Below are positions 1 to 7,776 of a stretch of 64,000 bases of DNA, in pieces. The first letter of the stretch is position 1; the number at the start of each line of letters is the position of its first letter. The notes below the pieces were generated by a model, which was not told the DNA's origin, ran no database searches, and saw nothing but the letters and a program-made list of their open reading frames with translations. The translations under genes and the position numbers were made by a program. Location: NCBI RefSeq assembly GCF_040438885.1, contig NZ_CP159218.1:4154001-4218000 (forward strand), in the 5' to 3' direction. The stretch is from Nakamurella sp. A5-74. GTDB lineage: Bacteria; Actinomycetota; Actinomycetes; Mycobacteriales; Nakamurellaceae.

Positions 1-269
1 CCGTCCGCTGGTCCTGCCACCGCGGCCACGCGCTCTGCGGCGAACTGCACCCCGTACTGCTCCACCTCCACCCTCCCGCGGGCGACCAGGTCCGCCGGCG
101 AGGTGCCCTCGTTCCCCAGCACCCCGTGCATCTCGTCGGCGAACCGGTTCCGGGTCTCGCCGGCATCGACGACCAACACGGACCGGAGGGATCGACCCAC
201 CATCAGCGCTGCACTCAGACCCGCCGCTCCGCCACCGATCACCACGACATCGAACTCGTTGTTGTCCAT
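1..269 (-). CDS. FAD/NAD(P)-dependent oxidoreductase, thioredoxin-reductase-like (N-terminal 89 residues; runs off the window)
   Basis: Only the amino-terminal part is inside the window; the gene continues past base 1. The ATG lies at 269-267. Residues 8-21 form the dinucleotide-binding strand-turn-helix with the core IGGGAAGLSAA, as in thioredoxin reductase-like flavoproteins, and an acidic residue follows the second strand (LVVDAG). The segment after it (NRF...GVLGNEG) also matches small pyridine-nucleotide disulfide oxidoreductases. No CxxC redox motif can be checked because it would lie outside. The gene is divergent from an XRE-cupin regulator across 84 bp that hold a perfect palindrome, so it is probably a target of that regulator (inference). 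Confidence 0.8.
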   Translation of the reverse strand, partial: MDNNEFDVVVIGGGAAGLSAALMVGRSLRSVLVVDAGETRNRFADEMHGVLGNEGTSPADLVARGRVEVEQYGVQFAAERVAAVAGPAD

Positions 270-300
270 GGGATCCAGCCTCCGCGGCATTCACCACAGT

Positions 301-327
301 GGCAAGTATACTTGCCGAATTGGCAAG
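301..327. promoter_or_regulatory. Perfect 16-bp palindrome plus extra half-site between divergent genes
   Basis: Bases 301-316 read GGCAAGTATACTTGCC, identical to their reverse complement. A further GGCAAG half-site follows at 322-327. The element sits in the 84-bp gap between the flavoprotein gene (start 269) and the XRE-cupin gene (start 354), where a dimeric repressor would control both promoters. The XRE-cupin protein is the obvious candidate ligand (inference). Confidence 0.65.
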
Positions 328-353
328 TCCGGTGCGTGACGACGGGAACAGAC

Positions 354-917
354 ATGGTGGCAGAACTCCAGCAGCTCGGCGCTCGACTCAGAGCCGCGCG
401 CACCGCACGGGGGTGGACGCTCGACGACCTGGCACCGCTCGGCGGCATGTCGGTGAGCACCCTTTCCCGCCTCGAGTCGGGCAAACGTCAGGCCAGCCTG
501 GAGCTGTTGATACCGCTGACCCGCGCGCTGGGGATCCGGGTCGACGACCTGCTGGTGCCGGCACCGGTCGATCCGCGGGTCTCGCGCCCTTCCTTCCGAC
601 GACCCGGGATGACGGTGCGCCCGCTGGCACCCGAGGACTCGACCCTGCTCGCCTACGCCATCGACTACGAGCCGGGGGTCCCGTTACCGGAGCCGAACAC
701 CCACCCCGGTCGCGACTGGGTCTACGTGACAAGCGGAAAGTTGTTGCTGCAGCTCGGATCGCAGGAGCTCGTGCTGGCTCGCGGTGAGGCTGCCGAGTTC
801 GACACCCTGGTGCCGCATGCCATGGGGGCCGCGGGTGCCCGACCGGCGCGGATCATCTCGATCTTCAACCAGGACGGCGATCGCCTGCACGTCCACTCCC
901 CCGACGGCGACCACTGA
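354..917 (+). CDS. XRE-family transcriptional regulator with C-terminal cupin domain
   Basis: A 187-residue protein. Residues about 7-62 form a lambda-repressor-type helix-turn-helix (LGARLRAARTARGWT, then a recognition helix around STLSRLESG). Residues about 85-180 form a cupin-type beta barrel, with the typical WVYVTSGKLLLQL segment and a following H. This architecture is common in regulators that sense a small ligand or redox state through the cupin. The frame stays open upstream, but the ATG at 354 gives the usual short N-terminus and lies just after the palindromic operator, so I chose it. It is divergent from the thioredoxin-reductase-like gene and probably controls it and itself. The ligand is unknown. 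Confidence 0.85.
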   Translation: MVAELQQLGARLRAARTARGWTLDDLAPLGGMSVSTLSRLESGKRQASLELLIPLTRALGIRVDDLLVPAPVDPRVSRPSFRRPGMTVRPLAPEDSTLLAYAIDYEPGVPLPEPNTHPGRDWVYVTSGKLLLQLGSQELVLARGEAAEFDTLVPHAMGAAGARPARIISIFNQDGDRLHVHSPDGDH

Positions 918-953
918 AAGGACGCTCACGAGAACCCTTGATCGGCAACGGGG

Positions 954-1070
954 TCTCGACTCCTGCGTCGCTCGACCACCGAACCATCTCGACTCCTGCG
1001 TCGCTCGACCACCGAACCATCTCGACTCCTGCGTCGCTCGACCACCGAACCAACTCGACTCCTGCATCGG
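954..1070. repeat. Three perfect tandem 33-bp units plus a degenerate fourth
   Basis: Units at 954-986, 987-1019 and 1020-1052 are identical over 33 bp, starting TCTCGACTCCTGCGTCGCTC and ending with CACCGAACCA. A diverged partial copy begins at 1053. The array fills the gap between two convergent genes (the regulator ending at 917 and nadE ending at 1102). Related 'CGACTCC...CGACCACC' words are common as dispersed intergenic repeats in high-G+C actinobacteria. There is no spacer-repeat alternation, so it is not a CRISPR array. Confidence 0.85.
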
Positions 1071-1101
1071 CCGAGCGCCGACGCAGCACTCCACCTCCCA
1101 G

Positions 1102-3243
1102 TCAGGGCATCTCGTCCGGAACCCACTCCAGGTCGGATGCCCACACGGCTGCGGTCGAATCCGACGGCGCTCGCCAGTCGCCGCGCGGCGACAGCGAGCC
1201 ACCGGCCGCCACCTTGGGGCCGTTGGGGATGGCGGATCGTTTGAACTGGCTGAAGCCGAAGAACCGCTTCACGAACACCTCGAGCCAGTGCCGGATCTCC
1301 GCCAACGTGTACTGCTGCTTCGAGTCCTCGTCGAACCCCGGCGGCCACTCCCCGGATGACGCGTCGTGCCAGGCGTGCCAGGCCAGGAAGGCGATCTTCG
1401 ACGGCGGGAACCCATACCGCAGGACGTAGTACAGGGTGAAGTCCTGCAGGGCGTAGGGGCCGATGCTCGCCTCGGTGCTCTGCGGCTTCTCACCCTCGCG
1501 CGTCGGCACCAGTTCCGGGGTGATCTCCGTGTCCAGGATCGACCGCAGTACCACACCCGCCTCGTCCGAGAAGAGTTGCTGGGCGATCGCCCACCGGATC
1601 AGGTGCTGGATCAGGGTCTTGGGCACACCTGCGTTCACCGCGTAGTGCGACATCTGGTCACCGACACCGTAGGTGCACCATCCCAGCGCCAATTCGGACA
1701 GATCACCGGTGCCCAGCACGATGCCGCCTCGATTGCCGGCGATGCGGAACAGGTAGTCGGTGCGCAGACCGGCCTGGACGTTCTCGAAGGTGACGTCGTA
1801 CACCGCTTCACCGCCGGCGTACGGATGCCCGATGTCGGCCAGCATCCGCTCTGCCGCCGGTCGGATGTCGATCTCGGCGAACTCGACACCCAGTGCCGCA
1901 CAGAGCTTCTCGGCATTGAGCTTGGTGTGTTCGGTGGTGGCGAAGCCCGGCAGCGTGTAGGCCAGGATGTCGGTGCGTGGTCGGCCGACCCGGTCCATCG
2001 CCCGCGCAGCCACGATCAGGGCGTGCGTCGAATCGAGCCCACCGCTGACCCCGATGACGATCTTCGGGGTGCCGATCGACTCCAACCGGCGCTGCAGCCC
2101 GGAGACCTGGATGTTGTAGGCCTCGTAGCAGTCGAGGTTGAGCCGCTCGATGTCGTTGGGCACGAACGGGTACCGGTCCACCGGCCTGCGCAGACCACCC
2201 ACGGCGCGCTGGAAGTCGGGCTCCGGGTGTGGGGAGAGGTAGCCCTCCTGGTACCCGCCCAGGCCCTCGAACTCGACCGTCCGGAAGCCGGCGCGGACCG
2301 AGAAGGAGCGAGCATTGTCGTCGAAAGTGCCCTGTCGCAACCGTTCCTGACGGATCCGGCCGAGATCGACGTCGGCAACGGTGATCCGGGTCCCGTCCGG
2401 AAACCTCTCACCCTCGGCCAGCAGCTCACCGCACTCATACACCATCGTCTGACCGTCCCACGACAGATCGGTGGTCGATTCCCCCTGTCCGGCAGCGGCA
2501 TACAGGTAGGCCGCGAGACAGCGGGCGGACGCCGAACGCACCAGCAACCGACGGTCCTCAGCACGGGCAACGGTGATCGGGCTGCCCGACAGGTTGAGCA
2601 GCACGCTCGCTCCGGCCAGCGCGGCCTCCGCGGACGGCGGCACCGGGACCCACATGTCCTCGCAGATCTCGGCGAAGATCGTCAACCCGGGCACGTCCGT
2701 CGAGCGGAACAGCAGATCGCAGCCGAACGGCACCGAGATCCGCAGGTCAGGAGGGACGTCGGTGGTGCCGATCCTCGGCACGAAGACCTCGATCTCCTCG
2801 CCGATCACACCCTCGCCGCTGCCGAAATATCGACTGTCGTAGAACTCCCGGTAGGTCGGCAGGTACGACTTCGGGGCCACCCCGAGGATCACGCCCCGAT
2901 GGATGACGACCGCGCAGTTGTAGACCCGGTTGCCCCACTGCAGCGGCGCGCCGACCACGAGCAGCGTCGGGAGGTCGTGGGTGTCCTCGCACAGCTGCGA
3001 GAGCGCACCCAACGTGCGCCCCAGGACGACGTCCTGCAGGACCAGATCGTCGATCGCATATCCGGTCATGCCCATCTCGGGGAAGACGGCGACCTGCACA
3101 CCGTCCGCCGCCGCGGCGCGCGCGGCAGCTGCAGTCCGGCGCGCGTTCTCGGCGGGATCGGCGATCGCCACCGGCACCGTGCACGCCGCCACACGCACGA
3201 ACCCGTGCGCTGCCGGACTGGCGAAATCGGCTCTGTAGGTCAC
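1102..3243 (-). CDS. nadE: Glutamine-dependent NAD(+) synthetase
   Basis: A 713-residue two-domain enzyme that makes NAD from deamido-NAD, ATP and glutamine in the cytoplasm. The N-terminal nitrilase-type glutaminase has its Glu-Lys-Cys triad at about E56 (FPEMGMTGY), K125 (APKSYLP) and C194 (FAEICEDMW). The C-terminal synthetase carries the PP-loop SGGLDS at about 400-405. The length is close to that of the mycobacterial enzyme (about 680). The open frame extends upstream, but the GTG at 3243-3241 is preceded by GGAAGG eight bases away and gives the standard N-terminus. It converges with the regulator at 917 and stands alone as a transcription unit. Confidence 0.95.
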   Translation of the reverse strand: MTYRADFASPAAHGFVRVAACTVPVAIADPAENARRTAAAARAAAADGVQVAVFPEMGMTGYAIDDLVLQDVVLGRTLGALSQLCEDTHDLPTLLVVGAPLQWGNRVYNCAVVIHRGVILGVAPKSYLPTYREFYDSRYFGSGEGVIGEEIEVFVPRIGTTDVPPDLRISVPFGCDLLFRSTDVPGLTIFAEICEDMWVPVPPSAEAALAGASVLLNLSGSPITVARAEDRRLLVRSASARCLAAYLYAAAGQGESTTDLSWDGQTMVYECGELLAEGERFPDGTRITVADVDLGRIRQERLRQGTFDDNARSFSVRAGFRTVEFEGLGGYQEGYLSPHPEPDFQRAVGGLRRPVDRYPFVPNDIERLNLDCYEAYNIQVSGLQRRLESIGTPKIVIGVSGGLDSTHALIVAARAMDRVGRPRTDILAYTLPGFATTEHTKLNAEKLCAALGVEFAEIDIRPAAERMLADIGHPYAGGEAVYDVTFENVQAGLRTDYLFRIAGNRGGIVLGTGDLSELALGWCTYGVGDQMSHYAVNAGVPKTLIQHLIRWAIAQQLFSDEAGVVLRSILDTEITPELVPTREGEKPQSTEASIGPYALQDFTLYYVLRYGFPPSKIAFLAWHAWHDASSGEWPPGFDEDSKQQYTLAEIRHWLEVFVKRFFGFSQFKRSAIPNGPKVAAGGSLSPRGDWRAPSDSTAAVWASDLEWVPDEMP

Positions 3244-3351
3244 GCCCTCGATCCTTCCACGACACACATCCCCGGCGGTCTCCCCGCACCTCGACCAGCA
3301 CCCGAGCTCCAAAGCTGCGTGCGAGGCGGCGAGCGGGCCCAGGGTTCGTCC

Positions 3352-3798
3352 ATGACCTCGATCGGCGACACGCCGGCCACGAGCGAGGAACCTGTGAGGA
3401 GCGGGCGGCGCGCTGTCTGCGGCCGGCGGCTCGACGCGACGGCCTTCCGGCTGCTGTCGGCGGTCGCTGTACTGAGCGCAGTCGCCGTCGTCGTGCCGGC
3501 AACCCGCCTGCACCTCGTCGACGGGGTGGGCGGATCCGTCCGTGCGACCGTGGTGGAGGCGTTCGGCGCCCCCGGCCTGATCGCGGCGCCGGCCCCGGTC
3601 GCGGCCACCGTCGGGGTCATTTCGCTCTGCGCGGTTGCCCGTCGGCGGAACAGCCGCGATGCCAGGACCGCGGCCACGGTGGTGGCCTCAGCAGTGCTTG
3701 CCGCCGTCGTGGTGGCCACCGCGACGACCCACATCGGCATCGCCGGCCTGCCGACTGCCGCCGTACTGTTCGGCCTGGCCCGATCACGCACTGGGTGA
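3352..3798 (+). CDS. Hypothetical small membrane protein
   Basis: A 148-residue protein with an ATG at 3352. After a charged N-terminus it has about four hydrophobic stretches: near residues 28-50, 63-90 (with a Pro/Ala-rich stretch), 100-120 and 125-142. It starts 108 bp from nadE and points away from it. The hydrophobic pattern and codon position bias suggest a real gene, but no family is recognised and no strong Shine-Dalgarno is visible, so the start is uncertain. No function is proposed. Confidence 0.5.
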   Translation: MTSIGDTPATSEEPVRSGRRAVCGRRLDATAFRLLSAVAVLSAVAVVVPATRLHLVDGVGGSVRATVVEAFGAPGLIAAPAPVAATVGVISLCAVARRRNSRDARTAATVVASAVLAAVVVATATTHIGIAGLPTAAVLFGLARSRTG

Positions 3799-3874
3799 GC
3801 GCCACGGTTGGAACGCACTGCACGACGCCCTGGGAGCGAACGTTCGGCAGGGGCGGCCCGGGTGCTGGGGCAGC

Positions 3875-4459
3875 TCAGCGGCGCACCCGGTATCGCAGGT
3901 GCGTCGCCCGCGTGCCGGCGACGACGGTGGGGTCCTCCAACAGGATCGGTCCGCTCGTCAACGATCCGAAGTAGGCCTTTCCCGAAGTCATCAACAGGGG
4001 TACGAGGCTGACCGCCACCTCATCGACGAGCCCGAGGTCGAGCGCCTGGCCGACAACATCCGCGCTGGCAATCGCCACGTCGCGGTCGCCGGCGATCTCC
4101 TTCGCCAGGGCGATCGCCCTGGGCACGTCGTCGACGAACGTGGTGCGCGGCCAGCGGGAGGCGTCGGCGGGAGGTCGGTGCGTGACCACGACCACCGGTG
4201 CCCCGACCGGGTGTTGGTCTCCCCAGCCGTCCGTGATGTCGAACAGCCGCCGCCCGGACACCAGTGCGCCGACATCGGTCATCATCGAGCGCACCAGAGC
4301 GGCGCCCAGCTCGTCCGGACGGAACCGGATGTCTCGGTTGCGGCTCTCGACCTCCACGGAGCCGGCGCTGTACCACTCGAACAACGCGCCGACCTCGTCG
4401 CTGTGGGTGGCGATGTAGCCGTCGAGCGACATCGTCATGTGTGCTGTCACGTTCGTCAT
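3875..4459 (-). CDS. Dihydrofolate reductase family protein (RibD C-terminal-like)
   Basis: A 194-residue single-domain protein of the bacterial DHFR-like/RibD C-terminal family. The start has the signature M-S-L-D-G-Y-I-A (residues 10-17). The middle shows the GRRLFD nucleotide-binding turn, and the later segment has the DEVAVSLVPLLMTSGKAYF pattern that closes the fold. Such proteins are NADPH-dependent reductases of mostly unknown substrate, often co-regulated with ArsR-family repressors. Two perfect CAACC-N4-GGTTG inverted repeats lie 129-190 bp upstream. An ATG at 4459 with AAGGAGA upstream supports the start. Confidence 0.85.
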   Translation of the reverse strand: MTNVTAHMTMSLDGYIATHSDEVGALFEWYSAGSVEVESRNRDIRFRPDELGAALVRSMMTDVGALVSGRRLFDITDGWGDQHPVGAPVVVVTHRPPADASRWPRTTFVDDVPRAIALAKEIAGDRDVAIASADVVGQALDLGLVDEVAVSLVPLLMTSGKAYFGSLTSGPILLEDPTVVAGTRATHLRYRVRR

Positions 4460-4587
4460 GTGATTCTCCTTCCGTATGTGTTGGGCCGCAGCTGTTTCCG
4501 CTGCGGCGCCCCATCTGATGACCGACGGCTGAGTCGATCAGCCCTGGGGGTGAAGATCGTCGATCACACCTCCGCCATCACCGTCTT

Positions 4588-4601
4588 CAACCGTTTGGTT
4601 G
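4588..4601. promoter_or_regulatory. Inverted repeat CAACC-N4-GGTTG, copy 1
   Basis: CAACC (4588-4592), GTTT, GGTTG (4597-4601). This is the first of two matching perfect inverted repeats in the 321-bp gap between the DHFR-like gene (start 4459, minus) and the DUF4185 gene (start 4781, plus). The spacing and sequence resemble operators of ArsR-family repressors that control SRPBCC and DHFR-like genes (family knowledge; ligand inferred). No such repressor gene is in this window. Confidence 0.55.
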
Positions 4602-4633
4602 TTCATGACCGTAGGCATGACCAGTCCCCGTTG

Positions 4634-4649
4634 TCAACCCTTTGGTTGA
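4634..4649. promoter_or_regulatory. Inverted repeat TCAACC-N4-GGTTGA, copy 2
   Basis: TCAACC (4634-4639), CTTT, GGTTGA (4644-4649). This is a six-base perfect inverted repeat whose centre is 47 bp from that of copy 1. The two copies share N4 = NTTT. Apart from these two sites I see nothing else in the 4460-4780 gap except a Shine-Dalgarno for the next gene (GGAGGAG near 4767). Confidence 0.55.
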
Positions 4650-4780
4650 GCAAGCGGTCGAGATCCGGGAGGACCGCAGCCTCGAATGGCGGGTTGGTCC
4701 AGAGGCGGCTACAAGGAACCTGAGAAATCGTTATCTCAGACCCGGCAGAGCGGCCGATCGGCCGCGGAGGAGACCGACCC

Positions 4781-5905
4781 ATGACCGAGCACCCCCAGCA
4801 GGATCACCACCGACCCACCGGACTGGGCATGCCCGTCAGCCGCAAATCGTTCCTCCGTGCCTCGATGACGGCAGGGCTCGCCGTCGCCGGTGCCGGTGCG
4901 ATGACAGCGCTCGGGCCGGCAACGCCGGCGTCCGCTGCGCCGTCGGTGCAGAAGATCAAGGTCATCGCGGGCACCGGTACCGCCCCGGTCTACGGCGTCG
5001 GGGCCACCGACCTCGGGATCCCGGCCCGCTGCCCGGACGGCCGGAACCTGTACATCTTCGGCGACACCTTCGCCGACCGATTCGGCGGCGCCAACTGGCG
5101 ATCGCCGGTGGGGCTGTACTCGCCGAGCTCCTCCGGTAACCCCATCTTCTTCAACGGAGCGGTCGGCGGACCCACCGCGAGGCAGCTGTGGGACTACCCG
5201 CACGATTCCTACTTCGCGACGGTGATCCCGTCCGACATCATCACCATCGGCTCCACGATGTATCTGCAGGCCATCGTCAACGGACCGACGTTCGGTCAGG
5301 TCCGGTGGACGGAGATCTGGAAGTCGACCGACTCGGGTGAGAACTGGACGCACACCGGGGTCAAGTTCGACGGCACCCAGGACGGCGGCCGCTTCCAGCT
5401 CATCACCTGGGCGCTCGGTCCCGACGACTTCGTCTACCTCTACGGCACCGGGTTCCAGCGCGACAAGGGTCTGATCCTGTGCCGCGTGCAGAGGGACAGC
5501 CTCGAGAACAAGGCCGCCTACCAGCCCTGGGGCTACCAAGGGGGCTGGGGCTGGGGCAAGCCGGCGACCGAGGTGCTCGGCGGCAAGTTCGGTGAGATGT
5601 GCCTGCGTCGGTACGGCAGCAAGTACGTGTTGACCTGGTTCAACGCCGGCGCCTACCGGATGGACGCGATGGTGCTCAACTCTCCGATCGACAACCTGGT
5701 CACCACGACGAAGACGACCCTGATCCAGGGCGGCAGCTGGGGCGCCGAGGACAACACCCACGTGGCCCAGCTCTACGGCGGCTACCAGGTCCCGGGCGGG
5801 TCCATCTCGAACTTCGACCTGATCGTCAGCCAGTGGAACACCACCGCCGGCGCCGACAACACGCCCTATCAGGCGATGCAGTTCCGGGTGTCCGGGCTCG
5901 CCTGA
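4781..5905 (+). CDS. Secreted DUF4185-family protein with Tat-like signal
   Basis: A 374-residue exported protein. The N-terminus carries a twin-arginine-like signal in the variant form S-R-K-S-F-L (residues 20-25), then a hydrophobic stretch and an ASA-type cleavage site near residue 51. The mature part (GATDLGIPARCPDG...IFGDTFADRFGG, later WKSTDSGENWTHTG and AEDNTHVAQLYGGY) matches the DUF4185 beta-propeller-like family of actinobacterial secreted proteins, some of which occur with carbohydrate-active enzymes. A strong GGAGGAG lies upstream of the ATG. The catalytic role is unknown. The RK in place of RR is worth noting, since strict Tat export normally prefers RR. Confidence 0.85.
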   Translation: MTEHPQQDHHRPTGLGMPVSRKSFLRASMTAGLAVAGAGAMTALGPATPASAAPSVQKIKVIAGTGTAPVYGVGATDLGIPARCPDGRNLYIFGDTFADRFGGANWRSPVGLYSPSSSGNPIFFNGAVGGPTARQLWDYPHDSYFATVIPSDIITIGSTMYLQAIVNGPTFGQVRWTEIWKSTDSGENWTHTGVKFDGTQDGGRFQLITWALGPDDFVYLYGTGFQRDKGLILCRVQRDSLENKAAYQPWGYQGGWGWGKPATEVLGGKFGEMCLRRYGSKYVLTWFNAGAYRMDAMVLNSPIDNLVTTTKTTLIQGGSWGAEDNTHVAQLYGGYQVPGGSISNFDLIVSQWNTTAGADNTPYQAMQFRVSGLA

Positions 5906-6026
5906 ACCCAGCAGGGTGCGCTGGCTGTCGAGCACCGCCGCAGGTGCGGCCCATCGGTTCGGCGTGCGTGCGCCGCACAGGTGGGCCGCGTCGCATAGAT
6001 CGGCAGGATGACGTGGACCGCGCTCC

Positions 6027-6048
6027 GGTCGGCGTCATCACGCCGACC
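6027..6048. terminator. Nine-base-pair hairpin downstream of the DUF4185 gene
   Basis: GGTCGGCGT (6027-6035) and ACGCCGACC (6040-6048) pair perfectly around a CATC loop. The hairpin lies about 120 bp past the stop codon at 5905 and is not followed by a T-run, so termination is only a guess. Confidence 0.35.
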
Positions 6049-6123
6049 CGATGATGACGGGCTCGCACGTCGACACGAATACGTGCTCCCGCGCTCCGGT
6101 CGGTGCGGCCAGGTCCAGCCCGA

Positions 6124-6167
6124 TCTCCACCCACACGACAGCTTCTCCACCCGGATCTCGACCCGTG
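6124..6167 (+). promoter_or_regulatory. Direct-repeat promoter element shared with the 9.7-kb promoter
   Basis: Two boxes of TCTCCACCC type (6144-6152 exact; 6156-6164 with one change) are spaced 12 bp apart, and an exact third box lies at 6124-6132. The 26-nt stretch 6142-6167 matches 9740-9715 (minus strand) at 25 of 26 positions. Its 5' end lies 121 bp upstream of the ATG at 6263, and the equivalent element lies 114 bp upstream of the ATG at 9626, in the same orientation relative to the gene. It is probably the binding site of the response regulator encoded at 7036-7776 (inference). Confidence 0.6.
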
Positions 6168-6262
6168 GGCCGATCAGCAGAAGGGGGCGTCGGACGAATC
6201 TTGAGTCAGTCGGCGAGCGCCGAAACCCGTCCCCCGGCGGGCACTGATTCCAGGAGAACACC

Positions 6263-6802
6263 ATGTCGGATCTTCAGCAGGCCCTCGTCATCAGCGGCAG
6301 CATCTTCGCGGTCATCATGATCACCGGGTACGGGCGCCGAGCCTTCTCGTTCCACAAGTTCCTCTACCCGCTGATGAGCTGCGCTGCCTTCGGGTTCTTC
6401 TACCTCAAGGACGCACCGACCGCCTCGGTCGACTGGCTGGTCTACCTGGCAGGCGCGCTCATCGGCGCGGGTGCCGGCGTGGTCGCGGCTCGCGTCACCG
6501 GTGTCGAGCGGGACGGGAAGGGCGCCGCATTCACCGTGTGCGGCCCCGGCTTCGCGGCGACCTGGCTGGTGATGTCGGTGGTCAGGATCGCCTTCATCGT
6601 CGCGGTGGAGCACGTCGATTCGTTCCGCAACGCCTTCGGGACCTTCATGATCTCGCACCACATCTCGTTCGACACGGTGCCGCCTTTCTTCGTCCTGATG
6701 GCCTTGTCCATGGTGGTGGTCCGGCTGACCATCGTGGTGGTCCGGATCCGCCGGAGCAGCGTTTCCGGAGCCACCTGGACCCGCAGGACGGTCGCGGCCT
6801 GA
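6263..6802 (+). CDS. Integral membrane protein, CcdC/DUF1453-like
   Basis: A 179-residue membrane protein with about four to five hydrophobic segments (residues about 8-22, 34-50, 60-82, 95-118, 138-162). An aromatic/basic turn (YGRRAFSFHKF) follows the first helix, and a G-rich cytoplasmic turn (ARVTGVERDGKG) precedes the fourth. The layout parallels the 186-residue protein at 9066-9626: short first helix, basic turn, paired helices, a G-x-x-R turn, then another helix pair. I therefore treat the two as distant members of one CcdC/DUF1453-like family. CCAGGAG precedes the ATG. The gene sits beside the two-component system at 7.0-9.0 kb and shares its promoter element. Function unknown. Confidence 0.7.
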   Translation: MSDLQQALVISGSIFAVIMITGYGRRAFSFHKFLYPLMSCAAFGFFYLKDAPTASVDWLVYLAGALIGAGAGVVAARVTGVERDGKGAAFTVCGPGFAATWLVMSVVRIAFIVAVEHVDSFRNAFGTFMISHHISFDTVPPFFVLMALSMVVVRLTIVVVRIRRSSVSGATWTRRTVAA

Positions 6803-6816
6803 CACCACCACCGACC

Positions 6817-6859
6817 CACGACAGGGCCGCCACCGGATCCCGGTGGCGGCCCTGTCGTG
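6817..6859. terminator. Strong bidirectional hairpin
   Basis: A perfect 20-bp stem: 6817-6836 (CACGACAGGGCCGCCACCGG) pairs with 6840-6859 around an ATC loop. It begins 14 bp after the stop codon of the membrane protein gene at 6802 and lies between convergent transcription units. No T-run follows, as is common in high-G+C actinobacteria. Confidence 0.75.
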
Positions 6860-7004
6860 CGCTCTCCTCGAGTGGGCCTGCGAGGGGTTTCGACTCCCCA
6901 GCTCACGAAGCACTCACTCCGTTCGTCGCAGCACGACGGACAGCGACCGTGGCATCCGCGGAGCACACCTACTGGCGACCGTAGCGTCCGCGAACTGTTT
7001 CTTG

Positions 7005-7029
7005 CTGGTGGGTTGCCGGTGCCCACCAG
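7005..7029 (-). terminator. Short hairpin after the response-regulator gene
   Basis: CTGGTGGG (7005-7012) pairs with CCCACCAG (7022-7029) across a 9-nt loop. It lies just past the stop of the minus-strand regulator gene at 7036. There is no T-run, so it is weak evidence for termination. Confidence 0.35.
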
Positions 7030-7035
7030 GATCGC

Positions 7036-7776
7036 TCAGTGCTCGAGCGTGACCAGGCCGTGGGCGATCGCCAGACGCGCAGCCTGCACCCTGTCCCGGG
7101 CGCCGACCTTCGCGAACAGGTTGTTGATGTGGGTCTTCACGGTCGAGTCGCTGACGAAGAGCCGCTGGGCGATCGCCCGGTTCGGGAGTCCCTCACCGAT
7201 GAGCGCCAGCACTTCGCGCTCCCGCGGCGTCAGGTCCGCCGAGAGCGGTTGCAACGCAACGCTTCCCGGATTCCCGGACGAATCCATCTGCGGGGCGGAT
7301 GCTGCCGGCGACACGGGTGGACCGGACCGGGAACGTCCGGCCGCAGCCAGCAGCCGCGCCTGGACCGCGGGATCGAGAACGGCCTGTCCGGCAGCGGCAC
7401 TGCGGATGGCTCGCAGGATGTCTGCCCGTCCGGCGTCCTTGGTCAGGTAGCCGCGCGCGCCCGCGCCGAGTGCAGTCAGGATCGATTCCTCGTCAGCGAA
7501 GGTGGTCAACACCACCACCGCGATCTCGTCGGCGGCCGCCAGGATCTGTCGAGTCGCCTCGGCGCCACCGATGCCCGGCATGTTGAGGTCCATCAGCACC
7601 ACGTCCGGGCGCTGCAGCGCCGCTGCCTCGACGGCGCGCTCGCCGTCCGCTGCCGTTCCACTCACCCTCAGGTCGGCCTGCAGGTCGATGACGATCGCCA
7701 TCGCCTCGCGGATCGCGGTCTGGTCGTCCACCACCAGCACCGAGATGTCCTGTCCCACAGCAGCATCCTCCGTCAT
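7036..7776 (-). CDS. NarL/LuxR-family response regulator
   Basis: A 246-residue two-domain regulator. The receiver domain (residues about 11-130) has the acidic pair at D17/D18, the phospho-acceptor D63 (VVLMDLNMPG), and the conserved T and K later (VVLTTF, GYLTKDAG). After a Pro/Ser-rich linker of about 45 residues, a LuxR-type helix-turn-helix (LTPREREVLALIGEG...STVKTHINNLFAK) occupies residues about 182-240. The ATG at 7776 overlaps the TGA of the kinase gene by 4 nt, which fixes the start and shows translational coupling. It is the last gene of the 9626-to-7036 operon. It probably binds the direct repeats at 6.14 and 9.72 kb. Confidence 0.92.
   Translation of the reverse strand: MTEDAAVGQDISVLVVDDQTAIREAMAIVIDLQADLRVSGTAADGERAVEAAALQRPDVVLMDLNMPGIGGAEATRQILAAADEIAVVVLTTFADEESILTALGAGARGYLTKDAGRADILRAIRSAAAGQAVLDPAVQARLLAAAGRSRSGPPVSPAASAPQMDSSGNPGSVALQPLSADLTPREREVLALIGEGLPNRAIAQRLFVSDSTVKTHINNLFAKVGARDRVQAARLAIAHGLVTLEH

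Noticed and set aside
954-1070. CRISPR array
   Set aside because: The 33-bp units are contiguous with no unique spacers and there are no cas genes.
1366-3798. Long plus-strand open frame of about 810 codons opposite nadE
   Set aside because: It is antisense to a complete nadE, Arg/Gly/Asp-rich as expected for a shadow of G+C-rich third positions, and has no recognisable domain except the small membrane protein at its very end, which has its own start at 3352.
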